The position numbers and the translations under genes were made by a program. Positions 44,496-53,645 of a stretch of 64,000 bases of DNA are shown one piece after another. The notes beneath the pieces were generated by a model, which saw nothing but the letters and a program-made list of their open reading frames with translations, was not told the DNA's origin and made no database searches. The stretch is from the NCBI GenBank assembly GCA_016776725.1, contig JADHSV010000001.1:1-64000 (forward strand), given 5' to 3'. Position 1 is the stretch's first letter. Each line of letters opens with the position of its first letter. Source of the DNA: Rhodospirillales bacterium. GTDB lineage: Bacteria > Pseudomonadota > Alphaproteobacteria > Rhodospirillales > Shumkoniaceae.

Positions 44496-45962
44496 ATGAA
44501 CGGCGTTAATAGAAAGTGGTATGACGGGATGGCATATCAAGAGGACTGGTGGGCCGTGTGGCTTGGCCTCATCATGTTCGGCGCGGGTCTGCTATCCATT
44601 GTTGGTATCGATGCAGTCGGCTGGTTTGCCAAACCCACAACCTGGGTCTGGGGCGAGGCGGGCGTCTTCTACAAGGCATCGGGCAAAGCCTACAAGGGCA
44701 TGAGCCAGGTTACGTCCATCGGCATTACATATATCGTCTGGACCGCCCTGGTTTGCATGGGCGCTTACTTCCAAAAGCTCAACATGAAGAAGTTCTTCCT
44801 GGGTTGGACGGGCCTCTTTATCATCACCTACATTGCGGTGGCGATCGGCTTTGAAGCCCATCTTTCCGCTCCCATCAACAAGTGGGGCAAATACGGTCTG
44901 ACCTGGGGTCTGTCCCTGGGTAGCGGTGTTGCGTTTATCCTGTGCCTCGTCGTCGGCCTGATCATCGGCAACTTCATCAAGCCGCTGGCCGCATTCCTTA
45001 AAGAGGCCTGCAAGCCCGAATGGTACATCAAAACCGCCATTGTCTACTTAGGCATCAAGGTTGGCGTGATGTCCATGAAGGCCGCCGGTATGACCTTCGA
45101 GTTGGCCCTGGCCGGCGCCTGCGCCACGTTCGTGGCCTACCTGCTGTTCTGGCCGATTATCTACGTCATGGCGCGCAAGATGTTCCGCCTGCCGCGTGAA
45201 TGGGCTGCGGTTCTCTGCTCCGGCATCTCCATCTGCGGCGTGTCCGCGGCCATCGCCACGGGCGGCGCCATTCGCGCCAAGCCCATTATCGCGGTGATGG
45301 TTTCCATGTTGATCGTCGTTTACGCGATGATCGAGCTGCTCATTCTGCCCGGTTTCTACAGCACCGTGGCTCCCGATCAGCCGATCGTCAACGGCGCCGC
45401 CATGGGCATGACGGTCAAGACCGACGGCGCAGACGCCGCCGCCGGCGCAATCATGGACGAGATCATGGTTGCCAATGCCGCCGCAAGGGGCATCTACTGG
45501 GAACCCGACTGGATCCTGACCGCCTCGATCATGACCAAGATCTGGATCGACATGTTCATCGGTCTGTGGGCTTTCGTTCTGGCCATCATCTGGGTCTACA
45601 AGGTAGATAAACAGCCAGGCACGCAAACGGTTGCGGCATCGGAAATCTGGTTCAGATTCCCGAAATTCGTGCTCGGCTACGTGTTCTGCTGGTTCTTCTA
45701 TGTCGCTATCGCGATGTTCGCTCCGGACATCATTAAGTCGGCGAAGATTGGTGCGGGCACCGTCCAAAGCCCCATGCGGAAGTTCATGTTCATGATGACT
45801 TTCGTGGCCATGGGCTGCATCACCGACTTCAGCAAGCTGAAGGGCATGGGTCGTCTGGCCCTGCTGTACGGTGTGGCTCTCGTGGTGATTATCGCCCCGA
45901 TCGCTTACGCCGTGGCGTATATCTTCCACGCTGGAATGATGCCGCCTCTCGTCGGTTCGTAA
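44496..45962 (+). CDS. YeiH-like putative sulfate-exporter-family transporter (long form)
   Basis: A 488-residue membrane protein with about 11-13 hydrophobic segments. The central region (KTAIVYLGIKVGVMSMKAAG, AVLCSGISICGVSAAIATGG, IRAKPIIAVMVSMLIVVYAM) and the C-terminal FMMTFVAMGCITDFSKLKGMG match the YeiH/UPF0324 family. It is longer than typical YeiH (about 340 residues), with an extended N-terminal pair of helices and an insert near residues 300-340. Transport of sulfate or a sulfonate-like anion is assumed for the family, not shown. A strong terminator follows. Confidence 0.78.
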   Translation: MNGVNRKWYDGMAYQEDWWAVWLGLIMFGAGLLSIVGIDAVGWFAKPTTWVWGEAGVFYKASGKAYKGMSQVTSIGITYIVWTALVCMGAYFQKLNMKKFFLGWTGLFIITYIAVAIGFEAHLSAPINKWGKYGLTWGLSLGSGVAFILCLVVGLIIGNFIKPLAAFLKEACKPEWYIKTAIVYLGIKVGVMSMKAAGMTFELALAGACATFVAYLLFWPIIYVMARKMFRLPREWAAVLCSGISICGVSAAIATGGAIRAKPIIAVMVSMLIVVYAMIELLILPGFYSTVAPDQPIVNGAAMGMTVKTDGADAAAGAIMDEIMVANAAARGIYWEPDWILTASIMTKIWIDMFIGLWAFVLAIIWVYKVDKQPGTQTVAASEIWFRFPKFVLGYVFCWFFYVAIAMFAPDIIKSAKIGAGTVQSPMRKFMFMMTFVAMGCITDFSKLKGMGRLALLYGVALVVIIAPIAYAVAYIFHAGMMPPLVGS

Positions 45963-45994
45963 GTTAACCGCGAGAGACGACGCCATCTCGTCAA

Positions 45995-46043
45995 ACGCCT
46001 TCGCCCGGTCAGCATTCGCTGGCCGGGCGGGGGCGTTTTTTTA
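45995..46043 (+). terminator. Rho-independent terminator after the YeiH-like gene
   Basis: A two-part stem (AACGCC/GGCGTT outside, CGCCCGGTCAGC/GCTGGCCGGGCG inside) followed by seven T. Confidence 0.9.
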
Positions 46044-46069
46044 TGTGCAAGGTTTCGAGCGGGCGTTCG

Positions 46070-47485
46070 CTATTCGATTTTCAGGATTCGCAGCAAATTC
46101 GTCGTGCGCGGCTTTTTGAAGGGAATTCCCGCCGTCACAACCAGCGAATCCCCGGCCTCTGCGAACCCTTCGGCAACCGCAACCCGGCCCGCTTCGCGCG
46201 CCATATCGTCCATGTTTTCGACGATTTGCGCGACCACCGGATAGACACCCCACGCCAACGATAACCGGCGCGCCGTTTCCAGCCCAAGGGCCATACCCAA
46301 AATTGGCACCGCAGGGCGTTCGCGCGAAGCCCGAAGGGTTGTCGTGCCGGTCGAGGTGAAGGTAACGATCGCGGCGGCCGAAATGGTGTGGGCCGCATCG
46401 TGCGCGGCGGCCGTGATCGCATCTTCTGCCGTGGGCTGCGGATCGCGCCGCTGGGCGTCGATATATTTCCGATAAACGGGATCGCGCTCCACCCGATGGA
46501 TAATCCGGCTCATCATTTGCACCGCTTCCACCGCGTATTCGCCCACCGCCGTTTCGGCCGACAGCATTACCGCATCGGCGCCATCGTAAACGGCGGTTGC
46601 CACGTCGGACGCTTCGGCGCGGGTGGGAACCGGCGAATGGATCATTGAATCCAGCATCTGGGTGGCGACGATGACCGGCTTACCGGCGAACCGGCAGGCG
46701 CGGATGATGCGTTTTTGCAGGGCCGGCACGTCTTCGGGCGGCGCTTCCACGCCAAGGTCGCCGCGCGCCACCATCACCGCGTCCGCCGCCTCCACGACTT
46801 CGAACAACTCGTCAATGGCCGCCGGTTTTTCCAGCTTGGCCACCACGCCCGCGCGCCCGTCCACCAATCGGGTGACTTCAAGAACGTCTGCCGCGCGCTG
46901 CACGAACGACAGTCCAACCCAGTCAACGCCCATGCTCAGGCCGAATTGCAGATCCGCGCGGTCCTTATCGGTAAGCGCGGAAATTCGCAGTACGCTGTTG
47001 GGCACGTTTACGCCCTTGCGGTCCGACAATGGGCCACCGACCTCGACCTCGGTTTGCGCGAAATCATCTCCGCACTCCACAATGCGCAAGCAAATGTTAC
47101 CGTCGTCCAACAGCAGCTTTGTTCCCGGCTCAAGGGCCGAGAATACTTCCGGATGGGGCAAAGGCGCGCGCGCCGCGTCCCCGGGTTTATCGGTAAGGTC
47201 CAGACGATACCCCTGCCCTTTGGTCAGGTTCACGCTGCCGCCTTCGATGCGCCCGATCCGCAGCTTTGGCCCCTGTAGGTCCATAAGCACCCCAACGGGG
47301 CGGCCGGTTTCCTTCTCCAGGGCGCGGATCGCATCCAGATTTTTCTGGTGATCGGCATGGGTTCCGTGGCTGAAATTCAGCCTGAAAAGGTTTGCGCCGG
47401 CGCGGAACAGGGCGCCGATCCGCTCGGACCCTGATGTCGCCGGGCCGAGGGTCGCAACGATTTTGGCATTCCTGATTGCGTTCAT
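46070..47485 (-). CDS. pyk: Pyruvate kinase
   Basis: Last glycolytic step, phosphoenolpyruvate to pyruvate with ATP formation. The 471 residues start with KIVATLGPATSGSERIGALF, include FRLNFSHGTHADH, LLDDGNICLRIVE, KLEKPAAIDELFEVVEAADAVMVARGDLGVE (with the catalytic Lys and metal-binding residues), TQMLDSMIHSPVPTRAEASD, and a C-terminal domain. With gap and pfkA in the window this supports a working Embden-Meyerhof route. It is convergent with the YeiH-like gene. Confidence 0.97.
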   Translation of the reverse strand: MNAIRNAKIVATLGPATSGSERIGALFRAGANLFRLNFSHGTHADHQKNLDAIRALEKETGRPVGVLMDLQGPKLRIGRIEGGSVNLTKGQGYRLDLTDKPGDAARAPLPHPEVFSALEPGTKLLLDDGNICLRIVECGDDFAQTEVEVGGPLSDRKGVNVPNSVLRISALTDKDRADLQFGLSMGVDWVGLSFVQRAADVLEVTRLVDGRAGVVAKLEKPAAIDELFEVVEAADAVMVARGDLGVEAPPEDVPALQKRIIRACRFAGKPVIVATQMLDSMIHSPVPTRAEASDVATAVYDGADAVMLSAETAVGEYAVEAVQMMSRIIHRVERDPVYRKYIDAQRRDPQPTAEDAITAAAHDAAHTISAAAIVTFTSTGTTTLRASRERPAVPILGMALGLETARRLSLAWGVYPVVAQIVENMDDMAREAGRVAVAEGFAEAGDSLVVTAGIPFKKPRTTNLLRILKIE

Positions 47486-47555
47486 GTGCTAACAATAGCG
47501 GTGTCGAATCCACTGTTACCAGTGAAACTTTCCCTACAGGAAACCCGGTTTCGCC

Positions 47556-47933
47556 ATGTTCAAGCGCATCGCCAGGGCCTTTGGTAAGAAAAAAAGGCGT
47601 CCGCGCACGCCGGAGAGTAAGTTGGCGCCGGGCGAGGGAATCCGCCAGCTTGCCGCTGCCCTGCCCGAAACCGGTGATGCCCCGCCAGCTCGGACCCCGG
47701 CCCCACCGCCTGCCCCGACGCCAGCCCGGACGCCCCCGGAACCGACGCGCGATGAATTGATTAGCGAGGCCATGCGCATTCGTAGCGAGAAGGCCGAGAT
47801 TCTCAACGAGTTGCCCGCCCGCGACCGCGCCAAACTGCGCAAACTGGCCGAAAAAATGCTTTTGAGCGGGGTGTCGGACGACGATAGTGAGGGCGAAGCA
47901 ACCAAGGGGGCTCCGCCCCGCAAACGGCACTGA
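47556..47933 (+). CDS. Hypothetical basic/Pro-rich protein upstream of meaB
   Basis: A 125-residue protein that I do not recognise. The N-terminus is strongly basic (FKRIARAFGKKKRRPR), the middle is Pro/Ala/Thr-rich, and the C-terminal third is helical (RDELISEAMRIRSEKAEILNEL then RDRAKLRKLAEKML). No signal peptide or membrane segment is seen. It lies 14 bases before meaB on the same strand and is divergent from pyk, so it is probably co-transcribed with meaB. Confidence 0.7.
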   Translation: MFKRIARAFGKKKRRPRTPESKLAPGEGIRQLAAALPETGDAPPARTPAPPPAPTPARTPPEPTRDELISEAMRIRSEKAEILNELPARDRAKLRKLAEKMLLSGVSDDDSEGEATKGAPPRKRH

Positions 47934-47947
47934 CACAAATTGACGCC

Positions 47948-48949
47948 ATGAAATCGACGGATATCCATACCCTGGCGGAAAGGCTTCTGAAGGGTGAGCG
48001 CCGGGCACTGGCGCGGGCCATCACGCTGGCCGAATCGACCCGGCCCGACCACCGCGACACCGCCAACCGGCTTTTGCATCATCTGGCGGATCGTACGGGC
48101 GGAGCCATCAGGGTTGGAATTTCGGGCGCACCCGGCGTCGGCAAATCCACCTTCATTGAGGCCTTCGGCAACCATATCCTGGAGCAAGGACACAAAATTG
48201 CGGTGCTGGCGGTCGATCCTTCCAGCCCGCGTTCCGGTGGATCGATCCTGGGCGACAAAACCCGCATGGAAACCCTGGCGCGACATCCAGCGGCCTTCAT
48301 CAGGCCTTCGCCATCGGGGGGCACATTGGGGGGGCTGGCCCGGCGCACTCGCGAAGCCATGTTAATTTGCGAAGCCGCGGGTTTTGATCTGATCATCGTG
48401 GAAACCGTGGGTGCAGGCCAGTCCGAGGCCGCCGTGGCCGACTTGGTCGATGTGTTCGTCCTGCTTCTTGCGCCCGCCGGCGGCGATCAACTGCAAGGCC
48501 TGAAAAAGGGAATTGTCGAGTTGGCCGATATCATTGTCGTGGGCAAAGCCGACGGCGATTTGGCCCGGCCCGCCAGACAGACGCAATCCGAATATGAAGG
48601 TGCGTTGGGCCTTTTGGCCAAGGACGCCGCGAAATGGTCGCCCCCCGTCCTTCTCGCCTCGGCCATCGAGGGAACCGGAATAGACGCCGTATGGGAAACT
48701 ATAGGTGAATTTTGCGCCACCCATTCAGGACCGGACGGATTGGCCGCCAAGCGGGCAGCACAAGCCAAAACGTGGATGTGGCGGGCCATTGAGGAAAGGT
48801 TGATTGCGCAGGTTCGCGGTGACGCCCGGTCACGCAAACTGATCGCGTTCCTTGAAAAACAGGTGGTATCCGGAGACAAATCCCCATCGGCGGCGGCCGA
48901 TGAAATTTTGGCGCACGTCAAGCTCTGGAAATCGGGCGCGGGCTCATGA
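47948..48949 (+). CDS. meaB: Methylmalonyl-CoA mutase-associated GTPase MeaB
   Basis: G3E GTPase chaperone that protects B12-dependent acyl-CoA mutases and assists cofactor loading. The 333 residues have Walker A GAPGVGKSTFIEAFG, VLAVDPSSPRSGGSILGDKTRM (switch region), IIVETVGAGQSEAAV (Walker B-like) and the base-recognition motif GKAD. No mutase subunit is next to it, unlike in many genomes, so its partner must lie elsewhere. Confidence 0.92.
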   Translation: MKSTDIHTLAERLLKGERRALARAITLAESTRPDHRDTANRLLHHLADRTGGAIRVGISGAPGVGKSTFIEAFGNHILEQGHKIAVLAVDPSSPRSGGSILGDKTRMETLARHPAAFIRPSPSGGTLGGLARRTREAMLICEAAGFDLIIVETVGAGQSEAAVADLVDVFVLLLAPAGGDQLQGLKKGIVELADIIVVGKADGDLARPARQTQSEYEGALGLLAKDAAKWSPPVLLASAIEGTGIDAVWETIGEFCATHSGPDGLAAKRAAQAKTWMWRAIEERLIAQVRGDARSRKLIAFLEKQVVSGDKSPSAAADEILAHVKLWKSGAGS

Positions 48950-49001
48950 TAGGTTCGCGTCAGTTTTGTTACGCGAAAAAGGAAGGACGAAGGGAAATGA
49001 A

Positions 49002-49550
49002 ATGGGGCGCAAAAAATCGATCCTGGCGGCGGTTGTCATGACGGCTTTAGGGGCAACATCAAACGCCGAAGCAATGGATCTGGAAAACACCCTTTATCTG
49101 GATCTGGAATCCGGTCGGGTTGTTATTGAAATGCGCCCCGACCTGGCGCCGAACCACGTCGCGCGCATAAAGGAATTGACGCGCGAGGGTTTTTACGACG
49201 GCATCAAGTTCCATCGGGTCATTGCCGGATTCATGGCGCAGACCGGTGACCCCACGGGAACGGGTTCGGGTGGATCCGGCCAAAAGCTCGACGCCGAATT
49301 TTCGGACGAGGCGCACGTTCGCGGGACCACCTCCATGGCCCGCACGTCCGATCCGAACAGCGCCGATTCGCAGTTTTTCATTGTTTACGCGGCGGCCAAG
49401 CACCTGGACGGCCAATACACCGTCTGGGGCAAGGTTACCGAGGGCATGAAATACGTGGGCAAGATCAAACGCGGCGACGACTATTCGGGCGCCGTTGACG
49501 ATCCGGACTCCATCGTGCGTATGCAGGTCGCGGCTGACGTCAAGGAATAG
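49002..49550 (+). CDS. Periplasmic peptidyl-prolyl cis-trans isomerase, cyclophilin type
   Basis: A 182-residue cyclophilin with a signal peptide (MGRKKSILAAVVMTALGATSNAEA), so it should act in the periplasm. Active-site motifs are FYDGIKFHRVIAGFMAQTGDP and TSMARTSDPNSADSQFFI; the usual Trp appears in YTVWGKV. The start is the ATG at 49002, preceded by AGGGAA; longer in-frame starts lie in the meaB coding region. It is convergent with alaS, only seven bases away. Confidence 0.92.
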   Translation: MGRKKSILAAVVMTALGATSNAEAMDLENTLYLDLESGRVVIEMRPDLAPNHVARIKELTREGFYDGIKFHRVIAGFMAQTGDPTGTGSGGSGQKLDAEFSDEAHVRGTTSMARTSDPNSADSQFFIVYAAAKHLDGQYTVWGKVTEGMKYVGKIKRGDDYSGAVDDPDSIVRMQVAADVKE

Positions 49551-49557
49551 ACGAGGC

Positions 49558-52203
49558 CTAACCGGCCAGCGCTTCCTCGATGGCGGCGAGTGCGGCTTCG
49601 CCCTTGTCGCCGTCCGGGCCGCCGGCTTGCGCCATATCGGGACGTCCGCCGCCGCCCTTGCCGCCCACCGCAGCCGAGCCGGCGCGCACCAGATCAATGG
49701 CGCTGATGCGGCCCGTAAGATCATCGGTCACGCCGACCACCAGTGACGCCTTGCCGTCGTTGACGCTGACCAGCGCAACGACGCCGCTGCCGACCTGGGA
49801 TTTCAGATCATCTGCAAGTCCCTTGAGGTCCTTGGCGGGCATGTCCTGCAACAGCTTGGGCGCAAATTTGACGCCTGCGATCTCTTTGATATCGCTTGCG
49901 CCGGCCGCGCCGCCGCCACCCGTGGCCAGCTTGCGCCGCACCTCGGCCAGTTCCTTTTCCAGCGCCCGGCGTTCTTCCAGAAGCGCCGCCACCCGCTGGG
50001 GAACGTCGGCTGGCGCTGTTTTCAGGACAGCGGCCGCTTCTTCCAGCCGTTCGCCCTGCCCGGCCAGATAATCGTAGGCGGCCTTGCCTGTCAGGCATTC
50101 AAGCCGTCGCACGCCTGCGGCCACGGCGCCTTCGGAAACCACCTTGAAAATACCGATGTCGCCGGTGCGTCCCACGTGCGTTCCACCACAAAGCTCGGTG
50201 GAATAGGCCCCGTCTTCACCCAGCCCCATGCTGACGACGCGGACTTCCTCGCCGTACTTTTCACCGAACAACGCCATGGCGCCGGCTTCAACCGCGCCTT
50301 CCGGGTCCATAAGGCGGGTCGTCACCTCGCTGTTTTCGCGAATGCGCCCGTTCACCACGCCTTCCACAAGTGTCAGATCGTCCGCCGTGACCGGTTTGGG
50401 ATGGCTGACGTCAAAGCGCATGCGATCGGCTGCCACCAACGAGCCCTTCTGGGTGACGTGATCACCCAGGTGGCCGCGCAGGGCGGCGTGCAGCAGGTGC
50501 GTAACCGAATGATTGCGGCGGATTCTTTCGCGGTTCAGGTGGGAAACTTCCAGCAATACGTCGTCGCCGACTTTCACGCTTCCCTTCACGACCTTGCCCA
50601 CGTGAACGAGGAAGTCACCCAGCTTCTTGGCCGTCGCCGTCACGTCGATCAGGGTTTCCTCGCCGATCCGAATGCGGCCTATATCGCCGACCTGACCGCC
50701 GGATTCACCGTAGAACGGGGTTTGGTTGACGATAACGGAGACGTCCTCGCCGGCGGTGGCGCTATCGACCCGCTTGCCAGCCGCCACCAGGGCTGTAACC
50801 AGACCTTCGGCGGTCTCGGTGTCGTAGCCAAGGAACTCGGTTGCGCCCAATTCCTCACGAGTTTCAAACCAGATGCCTTCGGTCGCCGCGTCTCCCGATC
50901 CGGCCCACGCCTTGCGGGCCTCGGCGCGCTGGCGTTCCATGGCCGCGTCGAAACCATCCGTGTCGACTTCAATACCCTTGCCCTTTAACGCATCCTGCGT
51001 GAGATCCAGCGGGAAACCGTAGGTGTCGTAAAGCTTGAACGCCACCTCGCCCGACAACGCGGCACCCTCGTCAAGTTGGCCGGTAGCCTCGTCAAGCAAC
51101 TTAAGGCCACGGTCCAGGGTCTGCTTGAAGCGCCCTTCCTCCAGCTTGAGAGTTTCCACGATCAGCGGTTCAGCCCGATCCAGCTCGGGAAACGCCTGCC
51201 CCATTTTGGCGACCAGCGCCGGCACCAACTGCCACATTAGCGTGTCGCGATAGCCGATAAGCTGCGCATGGCGCATGGCCCGGCGCATGATGCGCCGCAG
51301 CACATAGCCGCGGCCTTCGTTGGAAGGCAGCACGCCATCGGCGATCAGGAAGCATGACGCCCGCAAATGATCGGCGATAACCCGGTGCGAAACCTTGTGC
51401 GGACCGTCTGCGTCGGTGCTTGTCGTTTCCGCCGAAGCCATGATCAGCGCGCGCATCAGGTCGGTTTCGTAGTTGTCGTGGGTTCCCTGCAACACCGCCG
51501 CGATGCGTTCCAGGCCCATGCCCGTGTCGATGGATGGGCTGGGCAAATCCTGGCGGTTGCCGGGCGCAATCTGATCGTACTGCATGAAGACCAGATTCCA
51601 GATTTCCACAAACCGGTCGCCGTCTTCGTCGGGAGTGCCCGGAGGACCACCGAAAATGTGATCGCCGTGATCAAAAAAGATTTCCGAACACGGCCCGCAC
51701 GGCCCGGTGTCACCCATGGCCCAGAAGTTGTCCGACGTGGGAATGCGAATGACGCGGCTTTCGGGTAGTCCGGCGATCTTGCGCCAAAGGTCGTATGCCT
51801 CGTCGTCCTCGGCATAAACGGTCGCCAACAGCTTGTCTTTCGGCAACCCGTAATCCTTGGTCACCAGTTCCCAGGCCATTTCGATGGCGCCCGCCTTGAA
51901 ATAGTCGCCGAACGAGAAGTTCCCCAGCATTTCGAAGAACGTATGGTGCCGCGCCGTATGGCCGACATTCTCAAGGTCGTTATGCTTGCCACCCGCGCGC
52001 ACGCACTTCTGCGACGTCGCCGCCCGCGAATAATCGCGTTTCTCGGCCCCGGTGAACACGTTCTTGAACTGCACCATCCCGGCGTTGGTGAACATCAACG
52101 TGGGATCGTTGCGCGGAACGAGGGGGCTGGAACCGACAACCTCGTGGCCGTTGCGGGCAAAGTAATCGAGGAACGCCTTGCGAATATCGTTAACAGTTTG
52201 CAT
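49558..52203 (-). CDS. alaS: Alanyl-tRNA synthetase
   Basis: Class II synthetase of 881 residues. It contains the catalytic core starting [24 protein letters not shown], the editing domain with [12 protein letters not shown] and [17 protein letters not shown] (zinc/editing ligands), and the C-terminal Gly-rich oligomerisation domain ending [20 protein letters not shown]. The alaS gene downstream of recA is a common alphaproteobacterial order. Confidence 0.98.
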   Translation of the reverse strand: MQTVNDIRKAFLDYFARNGHEVVGSSPLVPRNDPTLMFTNAGMVQFKNVFTGAEKRDYSRAATSQKCVRAGGKHNDLENVGHTARHHTFFEMLGNFSFGDYFKAGAIEMAWELVTKDYGLPKDKLLATVYAEDDEAYDLWRKIAGLPESRVIRIPTSDNFWAMGDTGPCGPCSEIFFDHGDHIFGGPPGTPDEDGDRFVEIWNLVFMQYDQIAPGNRQDLPSPSIDTGMGLERIAAVLQGTHDNYETDLMRALIMASAETTSTDADGPHKVSHRVIADHLRASCFLIADGVLPSNEGRGYVLRRIMRRAMRHAQLIGYRDTLMWQLVPALVAKMGQAFPELDRAEPLIVETLKLEEGRFKQTLDRGLKLLDEATGQLDEGAALSGEVAFKLYDTYGFPLDLTQDALKGKGIEVDTDGFDAAMERQRAEARKAWAGSGDAATEGIWFETREELGATEFLGYDTETAEGLVTALVAAGKRVDSATAGEDVSVIVNQTPFYGESGGQVGDIGRIRIGEETLIDVTATAKKLGDFLVHVGKVVKGSVKVGDDVLLEVSHLNRERIRRNHSVTHLLHAALRGHLGDHVTQKGSLVAADRMRFDVSHPKPVTADDLTLVEGVVNGRIRENSEVTTRLMDPEGAVEAGAMALFGEKYGEEVRVVSMGLGEDGAYSTELCGGTHVGRTGDIGIFKVVSEGAVAAGVRRLECLTGKAAYDYLAGQGERLEEAAAVLKTAPADVPQRVAALLEERRALEKELAEVRRKLATGGGGAAGASDIKEIAGVKFAPKLLQDMPAKDLKGLADDLKSQVGSGVVALVSVNDGKASLVVGVTDDLTGRISAIDLVRAGSAAVGGKGGGGRPDMAQAGGPDGDKGEAALAAIEEALAG

Positions 52204-52302
52204 GGTCAGGTTTTCTTCTTTGAATATGCGACAAACACGGGACGCGCCGTTTGTTAGCGTCGCGCCGCGTCGCTTTTACCCTTTTGCGCCGCCCACTGTC
52301 CA

Positions 52303-52331
52303 GAAAAGCGCGGCCCCATCGGAGCCGCGCC
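52303..52331 (-). terminator. Rho-independent terminator after recA
   Basis: On the minus strand GCGCGGCTCC pairs with GGGGCCGCGC, followed by UUUUCU. It lies between recA and alaS. Confidence 0.75.
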
Positions 52332-52375
52332 CTTCAAATAATTGCCGTTTCGCAAGGATATTGAAAAAACCGAGC

Positions 52376-53473
52376 TCACGCGTCGGTCGCTGTTTCCTCG
52401 GTTTCTTCGTCTTTCGAGGGCGCGATCTCGTCGGCCATCATGGCCTCGGCGACAAGGCCGGCCTGCTCGCGAATGGACGCTTCAATGCGTTCGGCCTTTT
52501 CGGGATGTTCGCGCAGGAAGTTTTTGGCGTTTTCCCGGCCCTGGCCGATACGTTCGGAATCGTGGGAGAACCAGGAGCCGGACTTTTCGACAATCCCGGC
52601 CTTTACGCCAAGATCCAGCAGCTCACCCATTTTGGAGACGCCCTCGCCATACATGATATCGAATTCAACCATCTTGAACGGCGGGGCAAGCTTGTTTTTC
52701 ACGACCTTGACCCGGGTCTGGTTGCCGACCACTTCGTCGCGGTCCTTAATCGCGCCGATGCGGCGGATTTCCAAGCGAACGGAGGCATAGAACTTGAGCG
52801 CGTTGCCGCCGGTCGTCGTTTCCGGATTGCCGAACATCACGCCGATTTTCATGCGAATCTGATTGATGAAAATGATCATGGTGTTGGAGCGCGCGACCGA
52901 CGCGGTCAACTTGCGCAACGCCTGGCTCATGAGCCGCGCGTGAAGGCCCATGTGCGAATCGCCCATCTCGCCTTCAAGCTCGGCCCGGGGCACCAGCGCG
53001 GCGACACTGTCAATGACCAGCACGTCAACCGCGCCCGAGCGAACCAGCGTGTCGGCAATTTCCAGCGCCTGTTCGCCCGCATCGGGCTGCGAAATCAGTA
53101 ATTCATCCAGGTTAACGCCCAGCTTGCGGGCATAGCGCGGGTCCAGCGCATGCTCGGCGTCGATGAAGGCGCAAACGCCCCCTGTTTTTTGCGCTTCGGC
53201 CACCACATGCAAGGCAAGGGTGGTCTTGCCCGAACTTTCCGGTCCGTAGATTTCAACGACTCTTCCGCGCGGCAATCCACCGATGCCAAGGGCGATATCC
53301 AAACCGATGGAGCCTGTCGAGACGGTCTCGATATCGACCGCCGCCCCACGCTGGCCGAGACGCATAACCGATCCTTTGCCGAAGGCGCGTTCAATCTGCG
53401 TGACCGCGGCATCCAATGCTTTATTCTTATCCATGTTGTCCTTTTCCACGACACGTAATGCGCTTTGCGACAT
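52376..53473 (-). CDS. recA: Recombinase RecA
   Basis: Strand-exchange ATPase and SOS coprotease. The 365 residues include [10 protein letters not shown], Walker [35 protein letters not shown] (L2 loop) and an acidic C-terminal tail. The ATG at 53473 ([14 protein letters not shown]) has GAGG seven bases before it and matches alphaproteobacterial RecA N-termini; a second ATG 13 codons on also has a good site. A LexA-type box lies about 120 bases upstream. Confidence 0.98.
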   Translation of the reverse strand: MSQSALRVVEKDNMDKNKALDAAVTQIERAFGKGSVMRLGQRGAAVDIETVSTGSIGLDIALGIGGLPRGRVVEIYGPESSGKTTLALHVVAEAQKTGGVCAFIDAEHALDPRYARKLGVNLDELLISQPDAGEQALEIADTLVRSGAVDVLVIDSVAALVPRAELEGEMGDSHMGLHARLMSQALRKLTASVARSNTMIIFINQIRMKIGVMFGNPETTTGGNALKFYASVRLEIRRIGAIKDRDEVVGNQTRVKVVKNKLAPPFKMVEFDIMYGEGVSKMGELLDLGVKAGIVEKSGSWFSHDSERIGQGRENAKNFLREHPEKAERIEASIREQAGLVAEAMMADEIAPSKDEETEETATDA

Positions 53474-53594
53474 GACCAGCCTCACTTATTCCATAGGGTC
53501 GGGTTTGATGCAATGCGGTTGAATGTACACGTAATGTTCTCTTTGGCAACACTTTTTATTACTGCGTTGTTTTATATACATAAAACGGCTTCAT

Positions 53595-53609
53595 GTTCTA
53601 ATTATGTTC
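53595..53609 (-). promoter_or_regulatory. LexA (SOS) box upstream of recA
   Basis: GTTCTAATTATGTTC, an exact GTTC-N7-GTTC direct repeat, the alphaproteobacterial LexA operator (GAAC-N7-GAAC on the recA strand). It lies in the 172-base gap between the 3' end of cckA and recA. Confidence 0.8.
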
Positions 53610-53645
53610 AGCGTTTTTTGAATGAATCGTCGAAAGGCTTCGGTC

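Noticed and set aside
45048-45986. Minus-strand frame of 312 codons opposite the YeiH-like gene
   Set aside because: His/Asp-rich shadow of membrane-helix codons; the plus strand has membrane segments and family motifs.
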